Shown here: piece after piece, positions 49,794 through 61,621 of the stretch
Layout: every line of letters starts with the position of its first letter
Position numbering within the stretch: position 1 is the stretch's first letter
Source: Pseudomonas sp.
GTDB taxonomy: Bacteria > Pseudomonadota > Gammaproteobacteria > Pseudomonadales > Pseudomonadaceae
Assembly: GCF_030683065.1 (NCBI RefSeq)
Contig: NZ_JAUXMX010000047.1
Span: 54,085 to 118,084, forward strand
Direction: 5' to 3'
Length of the DNA: 64,000 nt
Made by a program: the position numbers and the translations under genes
Notes under the pieces: model-generated
Databases searched by the model: none
Seen by the model: the letters and a program-made list of their open reading frames with translations, nothing else
Told to the model about the DNA's origin: nothing

Positions 49794-50939
49794 ATGATCA
49801 TTTCCGCCTCTACCGACTACCGCGCAGCCGCACAACGCAAACTGCCGCCATTCCTGTTCCACTACCTCGACGGCGGCGCCTACGCCGAACACACCTTGCG
49901 ACGCAATGTCGAGGACCTGGCCGATATCGCCCTGCGTCAGCGGGTTCTGCGCAACATGTCCGAATTGAGCCTGGAAACCCGCCTGTTCAACGAAACCCTG
50001 TCGATGCCCGTGGCGCTGGCACCGGTCGGCCTGACCGGCATGTACGCGCGGCGCGGCGAAGTGCAGGCAGCCAAGGCTGCAGCAGCCAAAGGCATTCCCT
50101 TCACCCTGTCCACCGTGTCGGTGTGCCCGATCGAAGAGGTGGCGCCGGCGATCGACCGGCCGATGTGGTTCCAGCTCTACGTACTCAAAGATCGCGGCTT
50201 CATGAAGAATGCGCTGGAGCGCGCCAAGGCTGCAGGCGTGACCACCTTGGTATTCACCGTGGACATGCCGGTACCGGGCGCCCGTTACCGCGATGCGCAC
50301 TCCGGCATGAGCGGGCCGAACGCGCCATTCCGGCGCATGCTGCAAGCCATGACCCACCCAAGTTGGGCCTGGGACGTAGGCCTGCTGGGCAAGCCCCATG
50401 ACCTGGGCAATATCTCCGCCTACCGCGGCAGTCCGACCGGACTGGCAGACTACATTGGCTGGCTCGGCGCCAACTTCGACCCGTCGATTTCCTGGAAAGA
50501 CCTGGAATGGATCCGTGAGTTCTGGGACGGCCCAATGGTGATCAAAGGCATCCTTGACCCACAGGACGCCAAAGACGCAGTGAGTTTTGGCGCCGACGGC
50601 ATCGTCGTCTCCAACCACGGCGGCCGCCAGCTTGATGGCGTATTGTCGAGTGCGCGGGCGCTGCCGGCCATCGCCGATGCGGTCAAGGGCGACCTGGCGA
50701 TTCTCGCCGACTCGGGCATTCGTACCGGGCTGGATGTGGTGCGAATGATCGCCCTCGGCGCCGATACGGTACTGCTCGGACGCGCCTTCATCTACGCACT
50801 GGCCGTCGCTGGCGGCGCGGGCGTGAGCAACCTGCTCGACCTGATCGAAAAAGAGATGCGCGTGGCCATGATCCTGACCGGCGCCAAGTCGATCAGCGAG
50901 ATCAGCGCCGACTCGCTGGTGCGTGAGCTGGGCCGCTGA
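49794..50939 (+). CDS. lldD: L-lactate dehydrogenase (FMN, quinone-linked)
   Basis: Membrane-associated FMN enzyme that oxidises L-lactate to pyruvate and feeds the quinone pool. It has 381 residues of TIM barrel: start [28 protein letters not shown], substrate Arg/His in [17 protein letters not shown], phosphate-binding [21 protein letters not shown]. The second ATG (49794) fits AAGGA spacing and the family; the one at 49785 does not. It lies between lldP and dld. Confidence 0.98.
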   Translation: MIISASTDYRAAAQRKLPPFLFHYLDGGAYAEHTLRRNVEDLADIALRQRVLRNMSELSLETRLFNETLSMPVALAPVGLTGMYARRGEVQAAKAAAAKGIPFTLSTVSVCPIEEVAPAIDRPMWFQLYVLKDRGFMKNALERAKAAGVTTLVFTVDMPVPGARYRDAHSGMSGPNAPFRRMLQAMTHPSWAWDVGLLGKPHDLGNISAYRGSPTGLADYIGWLGANFDPSISWKDLEWIREFWDGPMVIKGILDPQDAKDAVSFGADGIVVSNHGGRQLDGVLSSARALPAIADAVKGDLAILADSGIRTGLDVVRMIALGADTVLLGRAFIYALAVAGGAGVSNLLDLIEKEMRVAMILTGAKSISEISADSLVRELGR

Positions 50940-50959
50940 GCAGGCCGCTCCACCGCCGT

Positions 50960-50985
50960 TGTAGGCGCCCCCCCTGGCGCCTACA
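50960..50985. repeat. Hairpin in the lldD-dld gap
   Basis: TGTAGGCGCC (50960-50969) and GGCGCCTACA (50976-50985) are perfect 10-bp arms with a 6-base loop. The TGTAGG start is REP-like. It may process the lldD-dld transcript. Confidence 0.55.
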
Positions 50986-51018
50986 GATAAAAGATAACCG
51001 ACAATTTCCGGAGCCTGC

Positions 51019-53826
<2,808 letters not shown>

Positions 53827-53833
53827 CCATTGC

Positions 53834-53855
53834 GCCCCGCCTCGCGGGGCTTTTT
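53834..53855 (+). terminator. Terminator of the lld operon
   Basis: GCCCCGC-CTC-GCGGGGC followed by five T, 8 bases after the dld stop. Confidence 0.93.
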
Positions 53856-53856
53856 A

Positions 53857-54128
53857 TGGGCGATGTACCCGTTAGCGGGTGCCAGGGAATACATAGCCAG
53901 AGCGCGGAATCTGTCGGCGCCGGCTTACTGTGATTCGGCGCTCCGACGATGCTTTTGGCCCGGATCGCCAGCAAGGGCTAGGCGCCCCTCTGATTCCTAC
54001 ATGGGATTGCGGCAACAGCTAACGGGGAAGTAGCCTTTTTATGCCCGCGAGGAAAACGGATCAACGGTGCAAAACCACCGGCACAGGCTTTCTATACTGC
54101 AAGTCCAACCATTAGAAGGAACACAACC
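53857..54128. repeat. Interval with REP-like segment
   Basis: About 270 bases with no gene. It includes the 53954-53975 copy of the segment at 7156-7177, followed by GGGCTAGGCGCCCC. The ribosome binding site AGAAGGAA of the next gene ends the interval. Confidence 0.5.
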
Positions 54129-54374
54129 ATGCGCCGCCTTGCTGTTTTCCTCACTTCTATCCTGCTCAGCACCTCACTGTGGGCCATGCACTGCCCGGCA
54201 GATATGGCAAAGATAGACGCCATGCTGCAAAGCAATCCTCCTAGCGACGCAACCGTACTGGCGCAGGTGCAAAAACTTCGCGCCGAAGGCGAAGAGCTGC
54301 ACACTGCCGGCAATCACAGCGCGTCGGTGAAAGTCCTTGGCGAAGCCCTGCAACTGCTCGAAGCCAGCGAATAG
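54129..54374 (+). CDS. Small exported helical protein, unknown function
   Basis: An 81-residue product with a signal peptide (RRLAVFLTSILLSTSLWAM) and a mature part of about 60 residues that is mostly helical: CPADMAKIDAMLQ, ATVLAQVQKLRAEGEELHTAGNHSASVKVLGEALQLL. The second half resembles a single TPR-like helical hairpin. One Cys remains after cleavage. AAGGAA lies before the ATG. It is convergent with the sensor kinase gene (4-base gap), so no shared transcript. I do not recognise a named family. Confidence 0.75.
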   Translation: MRRLAVFLTSILLSTSLWAMHCPADMAKIDAMLQSNPPSDATVLAQVQKLRAEGEELHTAGNHSASVKVLGEALQLLEASE

Positions 54375-54378
54375 CCCC

Positions 54379-57294
54379 TCAGTGGCCTTGCCCTAACAGC
54401 GCCAGGGCAAGGCGACGCACCTGAGCCAGATTGATCGGTTTGGCCAGGCAGGCTTGCGCACCGCGCTGCAGTGCATCGGCAAACACGGTTTCGTCAGCTG
54501 TAGCACTGATGACCAGCACTGGCACCGCGCGTAAGCGGGGATCACCGCGCATGGCATCCAACACCTGCAACCCATCGCCGTCGGGCAAATCCAGATCGAG
54601 CAACAGTAACGTCGGAGTGCAACCTTCAAGCTCGGCCAGCGCCCGCTGCACCGAGCCGACGCCACGCACCTCGGCAAACTCGCGCAAGGCTTCCTGGACT
54701 ACTTTTACGGATGCCGGGTGATCCTCGACGCACAACACTTCGGCTTTAGGTTGCGCCTGCAACGCCTCCGGTAGCGGTGCAGTCGAGAATGCTGGCTCAG
54801 GTGCCGCAGCGCTGGGCAAATCGATCCAAAAGCGACTGCCACTGCCGAGGGTGCTGCGAAAACCTATTTCGCCGCCCATCAAACCAGCCAGCTCACGACA
54901 CAGAACCAAGCCGATACCGGTGCCGGGAACACTCGAATTTTCTCGACCCAGGCGCTGGAATGGCTGGAACAACTGGGCCTGCTGTTCGACGGTCAACCCC
55001 GGGCCACTGTCCTCGACCCACAAACGTACGCAGTCCGAACGCACCTCATAGCCCAGGCTGATCAGCCCCTGCGGGCTGTTGTACTTGATCGCGTTAGACA
55101 GCAGATTGAGCATCACCTGACGCAAGCGGCGCATATCAGCCTGCACATACAAACCTGCATCGAGCTCGGCCAGCACCTGCAGTTGCAGGCGCCGCTGCTG
55201 CACCTCCGGGAGTACCAGTTCGGCGCAGCCATTGAGCAGCGCGCCGACTTCCACCGCCTGCAACTGCAGCTGCTGGCGACGGCTCTCGATGCTCGACAGA
55301 TCGAGAATGTCATCGACCAGTGCCGTCAGGTGACGGCTGGCATTAACGATCTCGCGGGCATAGTCCGCTTCCTGCTGGGCCTCGGGCTTGCCTTGCGTCT
55401 CCAGCTCGATCAACTGACCAAACCCATAAATAGCGTTCAGCGGCGTGCGCAGTTCATGGCTCATGCTCGACAGAAAACGGCTCTTGGCCTGACTGGCAGA
55501 CTGGGCTTGCAGGCTGGTTCGGCGCAACTCCTCTTGCACCTGCTTGAGTCGGGTAATGTCGACATGTGTACCCGCGATACGCAACGCATTGCCGTTGCTG
55601 TCGCGTTCAAGAACCTTGCCGCGGCTGAGTAGCCAGATATATTCGCCGCGGGCATCGGCATAGCGGTATTCCGCCTCGAACTGATCCTCACCACTGACCG
55701 CGAACAATTGCCGCAGATGGCGGATGCGCTCCAGGTCATCCGGATGCACCCGCCGATTGAACTCGCTCAGGCTCATGCTCTCGGCCCCCAGACCGAAGCG
55801 CTTGATAAAGTGATCACTGACCTTGATCGACATACTCGGCGCATTCACCTCCCACAGACTCTCCGTGGTGCTTTCCAGCACCAGCTGCAAAATGCGTTGC
55901 GCCTCATAGCGTCCGCCATCGCTGGCCTGCAACTGCTCGCCGGTCTGCTGCACGGCCTGGGCCATGCTCACCAACTCATCGATCTCGCTATGCGGCGCAC
56001 TCGGATGGTAATCACCCTGACCGAGGCGGCGCATCATCTCGACGATACCGGCAATCGGCTGAGCCAACTGATCGCTCAAGCGTCGCGAACGCAACCACAT
56101 CCAGGCAAAAAACAGCAGATAGAACAGCGCCAGGCCAGCGATCAACAAATAACCGATCTGCAAGTAACGCTCGGCCAGGCTGTTGGTCTCCCTGAAAATA
56201 CTCTCTTCATCGACCACCAGCAGCAAGCGCCAGCCGGTTTGCGGAATCTCGCTCCACGCAACCAGCTGCTGGCGTCCACCGAGCATGACCTCCTGCACAC
56301 CGTTCTGACCGGACGCCATAGCCTGCAATAGCGGCTGCATGTCTGCACGCGAGCCAAGATTGAAATCTTCAGGCTTGAGCACCTCACGGCGCACCGCCTC
56401 GGCGTAGGAATACTCGGTCAACTCGCGCAGGCTGAAGTCCTCCTCGCCAGCCTGGGGCAAGGCCATAATGTTGTGCTCACGGCTGACCAACATGGCATAG
56501 CCCTGCCAAGGCACATCCAGCTCACCGATCTCGCTGAGCATTTGGCCCACGGTGATATCCAGACCCACCACGCCCTCAAGGAAGTCACCGCGATAAACCG
56601 GCGCCACCGCTGACATCATCCAGCCCTGCCCGGCCGGGTCGAGATAGACATCGGTCCACACAACGTCGCGCGCCGGATTATGCCGCGCGTCGGCCAGGTA
56701 ATAGAAGTTGTAATCCGGTATCACCATGTCATGGGGATACTGTTCGGGCGTCATGAAAAACGGATAAATCCGGTTATAGCTGTCCCAGCTGTTGAAATAG
56801 AGCGCACTGACCAACGGGTTGGCATCGCGGATCGAGCGCATCAGCGGATCAAGTTGTGACAGGCGCAGTGCCTTGACGTGATCCTGCTGCAACGGCGGCG
56901 TACTGTTGGCGTAGAACGAGGCGGCACGGCCATCGTCACTACGGCTGTAAAACACCCCATTGCTGGTTGAAGCATGCCGCTTGAACTCCAGCTCATCGGG
57001 CTGAAAGCCGCTGTTTTGCAACGCATGAGTTGCCGCATCGCGAAAAATCCGCACCTGCGCCTCGACCGCGCGCAGCCGACCGTCGATCACATGGCCCTCG
57101 CGCGTTACGGCCGTGGACAAGTCCTCAACGGCACTCTGCTGCAAATGACTAATTTGCGCATCGCGAATAGCCGCATTGCTTAGCAAATACACGGTGACCA
57201 ACACCGTCTCCACCAGAATCAGCGGAATCAAGGCGCTCTGCACAAATGCGCGCCAGATCCACTGGCGCACGGGGTAACGCGATACTCGCGGCAT
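54379..57294 (-). CDS. Hybrid sensor histidine kinase (Cache, PAS, HisKA, HATPase, REC)
   Basis: A 971-residue inner-membrane kinase. TM1 at about 20-40; periplasmic double-Cache-like sensor 45-375 (DVVWTDVYLDPAGQGWMMSAVAPVYRG; EGVVGLDITVGQML); TM2 381-401; HAMP-like linker; PAS 475-585 with PAC (FEAEYRYADARGEYIWLLSRG); HisKA with His613 in SSMSHELRTPLN; HATPase with N box NLLSNAIKYN and G boxes VEDSGPGL and GTGIGLVL; C-terminal receiver with phospho-Asp in LLLLDLDLPDGDG. There is no partner regulator or effector next to it, so phosphotransfer probably goes to a distant Hpt protein. The ligand is unknown; Cache domains often bind small metabolites. Confidence 0.93.
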   Translation of the reverse strand: MPRVSRYPVRQWIWRAFVQSALIPLILVETVLVTVYLLSNAAIRDAQISHLQQSAVEDLSTAVTREGHVIDGRLRAVEAQVRIFRDAATHALQNSGFQPDELEFKRHASTSNGVFYSRSDDGRAASFYANSTPPLQQDHVKALRLSQLDPLMRSIRDANPLVSALYFNSWDSYNRIYPFFMTPEQYPHDMVIPDYNFYYLADARHNPARDVVWTDVYLDPAGQGWMMSAVAPVYRGDFLEGVVGLDITVGQMLSEIGELDVPWQGYAMLVSREHNIMALPQAGEEDFSLRELTEYSYAEAVRREVLKPEDFNLGSRADMQPLLQAMASGQNGVQEVMLGGRQQLVAWSEIPQTGWRLLLVVDEESIFRETNSLAERYLQIGYLLIAGLALFYLLFFAWMWLRSRRLSDQLAQPIAGIVEMMRRLGQGDYHPSAPHSEIDELVSMAQAVQQTGEQLQASDGGRYEAQRILQLVLESTTESLWEVNAPSMSIKVSDHFIKRFGLGAESMSLSEFNRRVHPDDLERIRHLRQLFAVSGEDQFEAEYRYADARGEYIWLLSRGKVLERDSNGNALRIAGTHVDITRLKQVQEELRRTSLQAQSASQAKSRFLSSMSHELRTPLNAIYGFGQLIELETQGKPEAQQEADYAREIVNASRHLTALVDDILDLSSIESRRQQLQLQAVEVGALLNGCAELVLPEVQQRRLQLQVLAELDAGLYVQADMRRLRQVMLNLLSNAIKYNSPQGLISLGYEVRSDCVRLWVEDSGPGLTVEQQAQLFQPFQRLGRENSSVPGTGIGLVLCRELAGLMGGEIGFRSTLGSGSRFWIDLPSAAAPEPAFSTAPLPEALQAQPKAEVLCVEDHPASVKVVQEALREFAEVRGVGSVQRALAELEGCTPTLLLLDLDLPDGDGLQVLDAMRGDPRLRAVPVLVISATADETVFADALQRGAQACLAKPINLAQVRRLALALLGQGH

Positions 57295-57444
57295 AATTCA
57301 GGTCTCTTCCCAAAGACATTGCACCCACATCAAGTCACAATCATAGCCGCACATGACCTATAACGTCCGCCTGGCGATTGCCCGGTCGACGCTACGGAAC
57401 CTTTCCCGTACACTAGGCGTCCAAGTTTCAAGCAACAAAGTTTT

Positions 57445-57832
57445 GGGGCCGATTAGGATTCGACGCCGGTAGCAAAACTCGAGGGGCATGCCGAGTTGGT
57501 AACAGAACTCGTAAATAAACTGTTGCAAACCTCCATAATTGCCAATGATGACAATTACGGTGCTCAACTAGCTGCGTAAGCAGCCTAGTCGCACTTCTGG
57601 TAGCTTCGGCTCCAGCAATCATTAGGGGATGTCTGTAAACCCGAAATGATTGTCATATAGAACAGAATCGCCGCGTAGTACGTTGTGGACGAAGTGGCTA
57701 AAAATTACACAACTCGCCCAAAGCACCCTGCCCGTCGGGCGGCCAAGGGTTAACTCAGTAGACACGGCTAAGCATGTAGAACCAACAGCGGAGAACTGGC
57801 GGACGGGGGTTCAAATCCCCCCGGCTCCACCA
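57445..57832 (+). ncRNA. ssrA: Transfer-messenger RNA (tmRNA)
   Basis: 388-base one-piece tmRNA. The tRNA-like ends pair (GGGGCCG with CGGCTCC, then ACCA encoded) and the T-arm GGGGGTTCAAATCCCC is intact. The tag reading frame at 57541-57579 gives ANDDNYGAQLAA followed by TAA, a Pseudomonas-type tag with the LAA proteolysis signal. It works with SmpB (46350-46832). The 3' end is a common integration site for genomic islands, and the sequence beyond looks like remnant island DNA. Confidence 0.98.
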
Positions 57833-57843
57833 AATACACATCT

Positions 57844-57869
57844 AAGGGCGTCCACGGACGTCCTTTTTT
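57844..57869 (+). terminator. Terminator of ssrA
   Basis: AAGGGCGT pairs with ACGTCCTT (one G-U) around CCACGG and is followed by T's. It lies 11 bases after the tmRNA 3' end. Confidence 0.82.
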
Positions 57870-57988
57870 GTGCCTGAAATCCAGCACATACGGGGCTTTC
57901 AGCTCTATCAGCATCCGCTGAGCATCCACACCTTTTGGCATTCAAAATGGTATTCCAAGCACTCAGGCGCTAATTTTTTGGAATACCG

Positions 57989-58041
57989 ATGGGCGCAAAG
58001 CTACCACCCTCTCTGAACTCAAGATCAAAGCCTCATCTTGA
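57989..58041 (+). pseudogene. Possible frameshifted N-terminus of a tyrosine integrase
   Basis: ATG GGC GC then, one base out of frame, a reading RKATTLSELKIKASS followed by a stop. One extra base after the ATG would give MGAKATTLSELKIKAS, which resembles the N-terminus of arm-binding-domain (DUF4102-type) integrases of islands that sit at ssrA. About 150 bases beyond the tmRNA 3' end is the expected place. The match is short, so this stays tentative. Confidence 0.3.
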
Positions 58042-58117
58042 CCGGGCGCTCCAATATCCGAAACGCATTCACATCCGGTCTTTCGCAATTCCCTGGAACG
58101 CTTTGCCCTCCTCGATG

Positions 58118-58185
58118 TGGCGCAGATCAACAAGAACTGCGCCAGATTCGCAATCAAAAATGGCGCAGTTCTTAAAACTGCGCCA
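58118..58185. repeat. Two tandem palindromes TGGCGCAG...CTGCGCCA
   Basis: TGGCGCAG (58118-58125) with CTGCGCCA (58137-58144), then TGGCGCAG (58161-58168) with CTGCGCCA (58178-58185); gaps of 11 and 9 bases. The inner pair extends to a 13-bp perfect inverted repeat (58132-58144 against 58161-58173). Operator-like; no regulated gene is evident. Confidence 0.6.
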
Positions 58186-58371
58186 ATGTTGAAGAACTCC
58201 GTCGACTGCACGAAGGTGTTCTCGCGCGCTACGGGCTCCGACCATCGGAGTTCATGTCCTGGAAATCGCACCATGGGTACTGATGCGCTCAAGGACTGCC
58301 TAACGGGCCCAGCCAGTAACGCTGCACAAGGTATCGTTTGGATTCGATCTCGACGAAAGGCTACGCAACCT

Positions 58372-58638
58372 TCAACGTGAGTTTCTTGGCACGATACCCA
58401 CCTGCATACCGAACGGATTAAACACGCTATTCAAGGTCTGTACAGTTGGGTTGCTTTCGTCGTGCTCTAGCTGCCGCAAAGCTCGCAGGGACAGCTTACA
58501 CATCTGCGCGAACCGCGCCTGTTGCAACCCCGTCACGTCCTTGCGTAATCGCCGCACGGCCTCGCCGATGGTGATTTCGCCGGAAGCCAGCTGGTCCTGT
58601 AGCTCGGTGAGAATTCGATTTCGTTCGAGAATATCCAT
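58372..58638 (-). CDS. hipB: HipB-like XRE-family antitoxin
   Basis: An 88-residue DNA-binding protein with an N-terminal extension (LERNRILTELQDQLASGEITIGEAVRRLRKDV) and a Cro/XRE helix-turn-helix (TGLQQARFAQMCKLSLRALRQLEHDESNPTVQTLNSVFNPFGMQVGIV). It probably neutralises the HipA kinase and represses the pair. It lies downstream of hipA (stop and start share base 58638), the reverse of the classical hipB-hipA order. Confidence 0.85.
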   Translation of the reverse strand: MDILERNRILTELQDQLASGEITIGEAVRRLRKDVTGLQQARFAQMCKLSLRALRQLEHDESNPTVQTLNSVFNPFGMQVGIVPRNSR

Positions 58639-59963
58639 TAGATGAGCCCCCAGCTTTTGAGCCGCTGCGGCAAATCTCGCAACGCGATGCGCGGATGATT
58701 CATTGTCGCCGCGGGCAACCCATCAGCACTCAGCAGGTCTGGCAAAGCCAGGAAAGCTTGCGCTGCGGCCCTGAGCCGCTGAAATAGCTCATCAGCCTCG
58801 ACCCACTCAGCCGCTTCATTGCAGGCCGCTTGCCAGTCGACCTGCCCGGCCAGCTCAATCTGCTTTGGCCATTTTGTTGTACGCGTTACACCTTCATCAT
58901 CCATGACCATAGGGGCCAGATCATAGATTGGGGCTAGGCTCACGCCTTGCTCAGCCCGAAGGATTGAGGTGTTTCGACCATGGTTGTCTGAGTTGCCAAG
59001 AATCTGATTCAGTAAATCACGCCGAATGTACTCGAATACCAAATCACCCACCTGTTCGGCCTGTCCAACGTTTTGCCATAACGCAACCAAGTTTCGCAGC
59101 ACATCCGGATGCGACATATAGCTGCCTGCTTCGACTACGCCCGACAGTGAATACATCGACTCAACAGCGACACGATTAACCCCAGCAGGACCAACCTCAC
59201 GATCAAAGCGATGCATCCACAGGCTGGGCTTCTTTCCTTCCTCCAACGCCAGCCCTTCGGCCGCAATGGTATCGAGCCCCAACTGCCTAACCGCTCGATA
59301 GAAGCAGTACTCGCTGCGGAGAATGTCCTGATCGGTCTGGCTGGCTTTGTTGCGGGCGAACTTCACAAACCAGTGCTGCACAGCATCTGCATCGGGCAAT
59401 ACCGCGTCAGGATGCAAGGCGCCATGACGGTCTTCAGTTAACAATAGCTTTGGCGCCTCACCGCCTGCTCCAGTAGCGCCACCAATGGCAGCGCCCTGCT
59501 CGTAGGCGTACTCAAGAAAGCGTGAGTCGCGGCTGACCACTTCGTCCCGCGTAAAACCCAACACAGGACTGCCTGCGATTGCGCCTGCCGACTCCTTGAT
59601 GCGCAAATTTCCAATAGGCGCAGGCGTACAGCGCCCCAACAGAAACAAATCCAGGCTCATGCCCCCCGGTCGCTCACCACTCAAACGCTTCAGCAAAAAG
59701 CGTCTAGCCGCACCGGCAGGCAAGATATCGAAGAGAAAGGCCGGAGCCTGTTTACTCCGCCAAGCGTCCCAACCCAGAGGTAACGTGGCACTGACCGCGC
59801 CATTCAGACGCGTGCTAATCGAGTCGAGGGAGCCCACTAGATAGCCCTGCGCGTACCCATACGTACAAGGACCATCCAACCCTAGGTCAGGCTGCTCGAA
59901 ACCAATCCCCATGGCGTCCTGCCATTCGCCACCCGCATAGAGTTGTAGAGTGAGCTTGTGCAT
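58638..59963 (-). CDS. hipA: HipA-family serine/threonine kinase toxin
   Basis: Toxin kinase of a type II system; E. coli HipA phosphorylates glutamyl-tRNA synthetase. The 441 residues from ATG 59963 (GTG 59972 is an alternative with poorer ribosome binding site) include an N-terminal HipA-N1-like domain, a Gly-rich loop (GGATGAGGEAPKLLL), a nucleotide-binding Lys (HWFVKFARNK), the catalytic loop ILGNSDNHGRNTSIL with Asp and Asn, and a metal-binding Asp in LAPIYDLAP. All catalytic parts are intact, so the gene looks functional. Its target may differ from GltX. It is first in a two-gene unit with hipB. Confidence 0.9.
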   Translation of the reverse strand: MHKLTLQLYAGGEWQDAMGIGFEQPDLGLDGPCTYGYAQGYLVGSLDSISTRLNGAVSATLPLGWDAWRSKQAPAFLFDILPAGAARRFLLKRLSGERPGGMSLDLFLLGRCTPAPIGNLRIKESAGAIAGSPVLGFTRDEVVSRDSRFLEYAYEQGAAIGGATGAGGEAPKLLLTEDRHGALHPDAVLPDADAVQHWFVKFARNKASQTDQDILRSEYCFYRAVRQLGLDTIAAEGLALEEGKKPSLWMHRFDREVGPAGVNRVAVESMYSLSGVVEAGSYMSHPDVLRNLVALWQNVGQAEQVGDLVFEYIRRDLLNQILGNSDNHGRNTSILRAEQGVSLAPIYDLAPMVMDDEGVTRTTKWPKQIELAGQVDWQAACNEAAEWVEADELFQRLRAAAQAFLALPDLLSADGLPAATMNHPRIALRDLPQRLKSWGLI

Positions 59964-59972
59964 AGCGATCAC

Positions 59973-60865
59973 CGGTAATTTAATGCCTAAACCCTAGCCA
60001 AATCGCAAATAAAAGGCAATTAACTGCCGATAAATGCTCTGCAATAATCAAAAAAGGCACTTTAATACCCATATAGATCCGGTATTCAGCAGGCACTTGC
60101 CTAGACACCGCGCGGGTTCAACTTCCCGTGAAGGATTTGAACCCGCAATTTGGATTCGCTACGTGCGTCTTGACGAAAGGCTCAAGGTTTCTGTGCTCGG
60201 AGCCGTGACTGTAGGAATTCCAACAAATCACTGGCGACAGACAACTGGTCTGAAACCGTTGATTTGAGCAGGAGAAAGAGGCTTAGGATTCACCCCCGAA
60301 TCCACAAAATTAGCGTTATAAATCATGCGCTTAGCTAACAGCTACAGTGCCTTTTTTGGGTCTTTTTGGCCGGCTTATGCCGCCGTCATGTCAACCTCCC
60401 GCCAGCCAGCCACGATTCTGGCTATCGCCTCAACACCAGACAAAACGTTTTCCGTCGCTATTTTGGTTTGCGATCGGGCACCAGAGCCCCCTGCTTACCC
60501 AGGGCATCCCACGCTTGACGGGGGCACATATGGGGGCATAAAACGCGCATCAGCTCGCTCGGAGAGGATGTGCCCCCAATGCCGCGGCTGATCGCCGTGG
60601 CGCTGGCGTGCTGGAGGCGGAACCGGACTGCCAAGCCTGCCCGGTAAATGGCAAAGCCCCGCGCGGGCAGCGAAAGCATGCTCACGCTGGCTGCCAGCCA
60701 TTTATTTCTTGATCAAACCCTGTCCGTTACCACGCAAACCGGGGCTGCTTCGATGATCGCGCAGATCTCACCCCAGGTTTGAACTGTCTGGAATTTCCGG
60801 AGAGTTGCCTGCCGCTGCAGCGTCCCTGAGTCACCCGACCTCAGACACAGGCACGGCAACCTGAA
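59973..60865. other. Gene-poor interval between hipA and fic
   Basis: About 890 bases. The hipA promoter region (60000-60060) has a GGCA-N6-TGCC palindrome at 60015-60028. An inverted repeat GCGGGTTCAA / TTGAACCCGC lies at 60112-60146. From 60149 a stretch (TTTGGATTCG ... GACGAAAGGCT) resembles 58338-58366 on the other side of hipAB. On the minus strand a 37-codon open frame near 60345-60480 has protein-like composition (ATENVLSGVEAIARIVAGW) but no start. I see remnants, no gene. Confidence 0.45.
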
Positions 60866-61621
60866 CTACCGCCGAACCTGCTTACCCAGCTCCGTCAGGT
60901 AATAACACTGCAGGCGACTGTTGGGTTTATCCGGCCGGGTCATGGCAATCAGCCCTGCATCCAGCGCCGGACGCAGATAGCGCTCGCGGAAAGATTTGCG
61001 GTCGGCCAAGCCCAGGGCAGTTTGCAGCGCCTCACGGCTGACCTCGCCAACCACATGCCTGAGCAGCTCAGCGACTTGGGGGGTGACTTGAGGTGCGACT
61101 TGGGGGGTGATGCTCAGAATCGCATCGCGCAGCATGGTCAACATAAACACAATAAACGGCGCGCTATCGGCTTGTTGGGTGCTGTCATTTATAGCGGCGT
61201 AATACTCGGCTTGGTGCGCGTGCACCAGACTTTCCGCCGGCACATGCGCGAACAGTGGCTGCCAACGGCTCAGAATCAAGGTTTGCCACAGCCGCCCCAT
61301 ACGCCCATTGCCATCGGCAAAGGGGTGGATAAATTCGAACTCGTAGTGAAAGACGCAACTGGCAATCAGAGGGGGCTGATCGGTTATTTCCAGCCAATGC
61401 AGCAGGTCGCGCATTAGCTGGCTGACGCGACTGGCCGGCGGGGCCATGTGCAGCACCTGATCACCCTTCATCACGCCAACACCGCCTTGACGGTAATGCC
61501 CGGCATCGTCGATCAGGCCTTTCATCAGCAGTGCATGAGCATCGAGCAGATGCTGTTCACTCGCGGGCTGCCAGGCCTGCAACTGCTCGTAAACTGCCAG
61601 CGCATTACGCGCCTCCTGCAC
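60866..61621 (-). CDS. Fic-domain AMP-transferase-like protein, N-terminally shortened
   Basis: Fic domain proteins transfer AMP or other groups to target proteins. The active-site motif HPFADGNGRMGR (residues 99-110) is intact, preceded by the flap region GVGVMKGDQVLHMAPPASRV, and a C-terminal winged-helix-like domain follows a TPQVAPQVTPQV linker. The product from GTG 61621 has 251 residues, whereas relatives have about 330. In-frame sequence upstream still reads as Fic (AANGKHIIAPPKD), but further up it loses similarity before a stop at 61760, so the inhibitory N-terminal helix appears to be lost. It may be a broken gene or an unrestrained enzyme. Confidence 0.75.
   Translation of the reverse strand: MQEARNALAVYEQLQAWQPASEQHLLDAHALLMKGLIDDAGHYRQGGVGVMKGDQVLHMAPPASRVSQLMRDLLHWLEITDQPPLIASCVFHYEFEFIHPFADGNGRMGRLWQTLILSRWQPLFAHVPAESLVHAHQAEYYAAINDSTQQADSAPFIVFMLTMLRDAILSITPQVAPQVTPQVAELLRHVVGEVSREALQTALGLADRKSFRERYLRPALDAGLIAMTRPDKPNSRLQCYYLTELGKQVRR

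Larger units (their letters stand above)
57833..58371. other. Gene-poor interval between ssrA and hipB
   Basis: Apart from the ssrA terminator there is no convincing gene. It holds GGTATTCCA / TGGAATACC inverted copies (about 57950 and 57980), a possible integrase N-terminal scrap (57989-58041) and two tandem palindromes (58118-58185). Open frames on both strands of 85-110 codons overlap each other and lack ribosome binding sites. Confidence 0.5.

Noticed and set aside
57963..58292. 109-codon minus-strand ORF and overlapping plus-strand ORF (58117-58380)
   Set aside because: Neither has a ribosome binding site or recognisable domain, and both run through the tandem palindromes.
60112..60146. 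tRNA-like GGTTCAA / TTGAACC inverted repeat
   Set aside because: It resembles a T-arm, but no acceptor or anticodon arm surrounds it and it is not a copy of the tmRNA 3' end.
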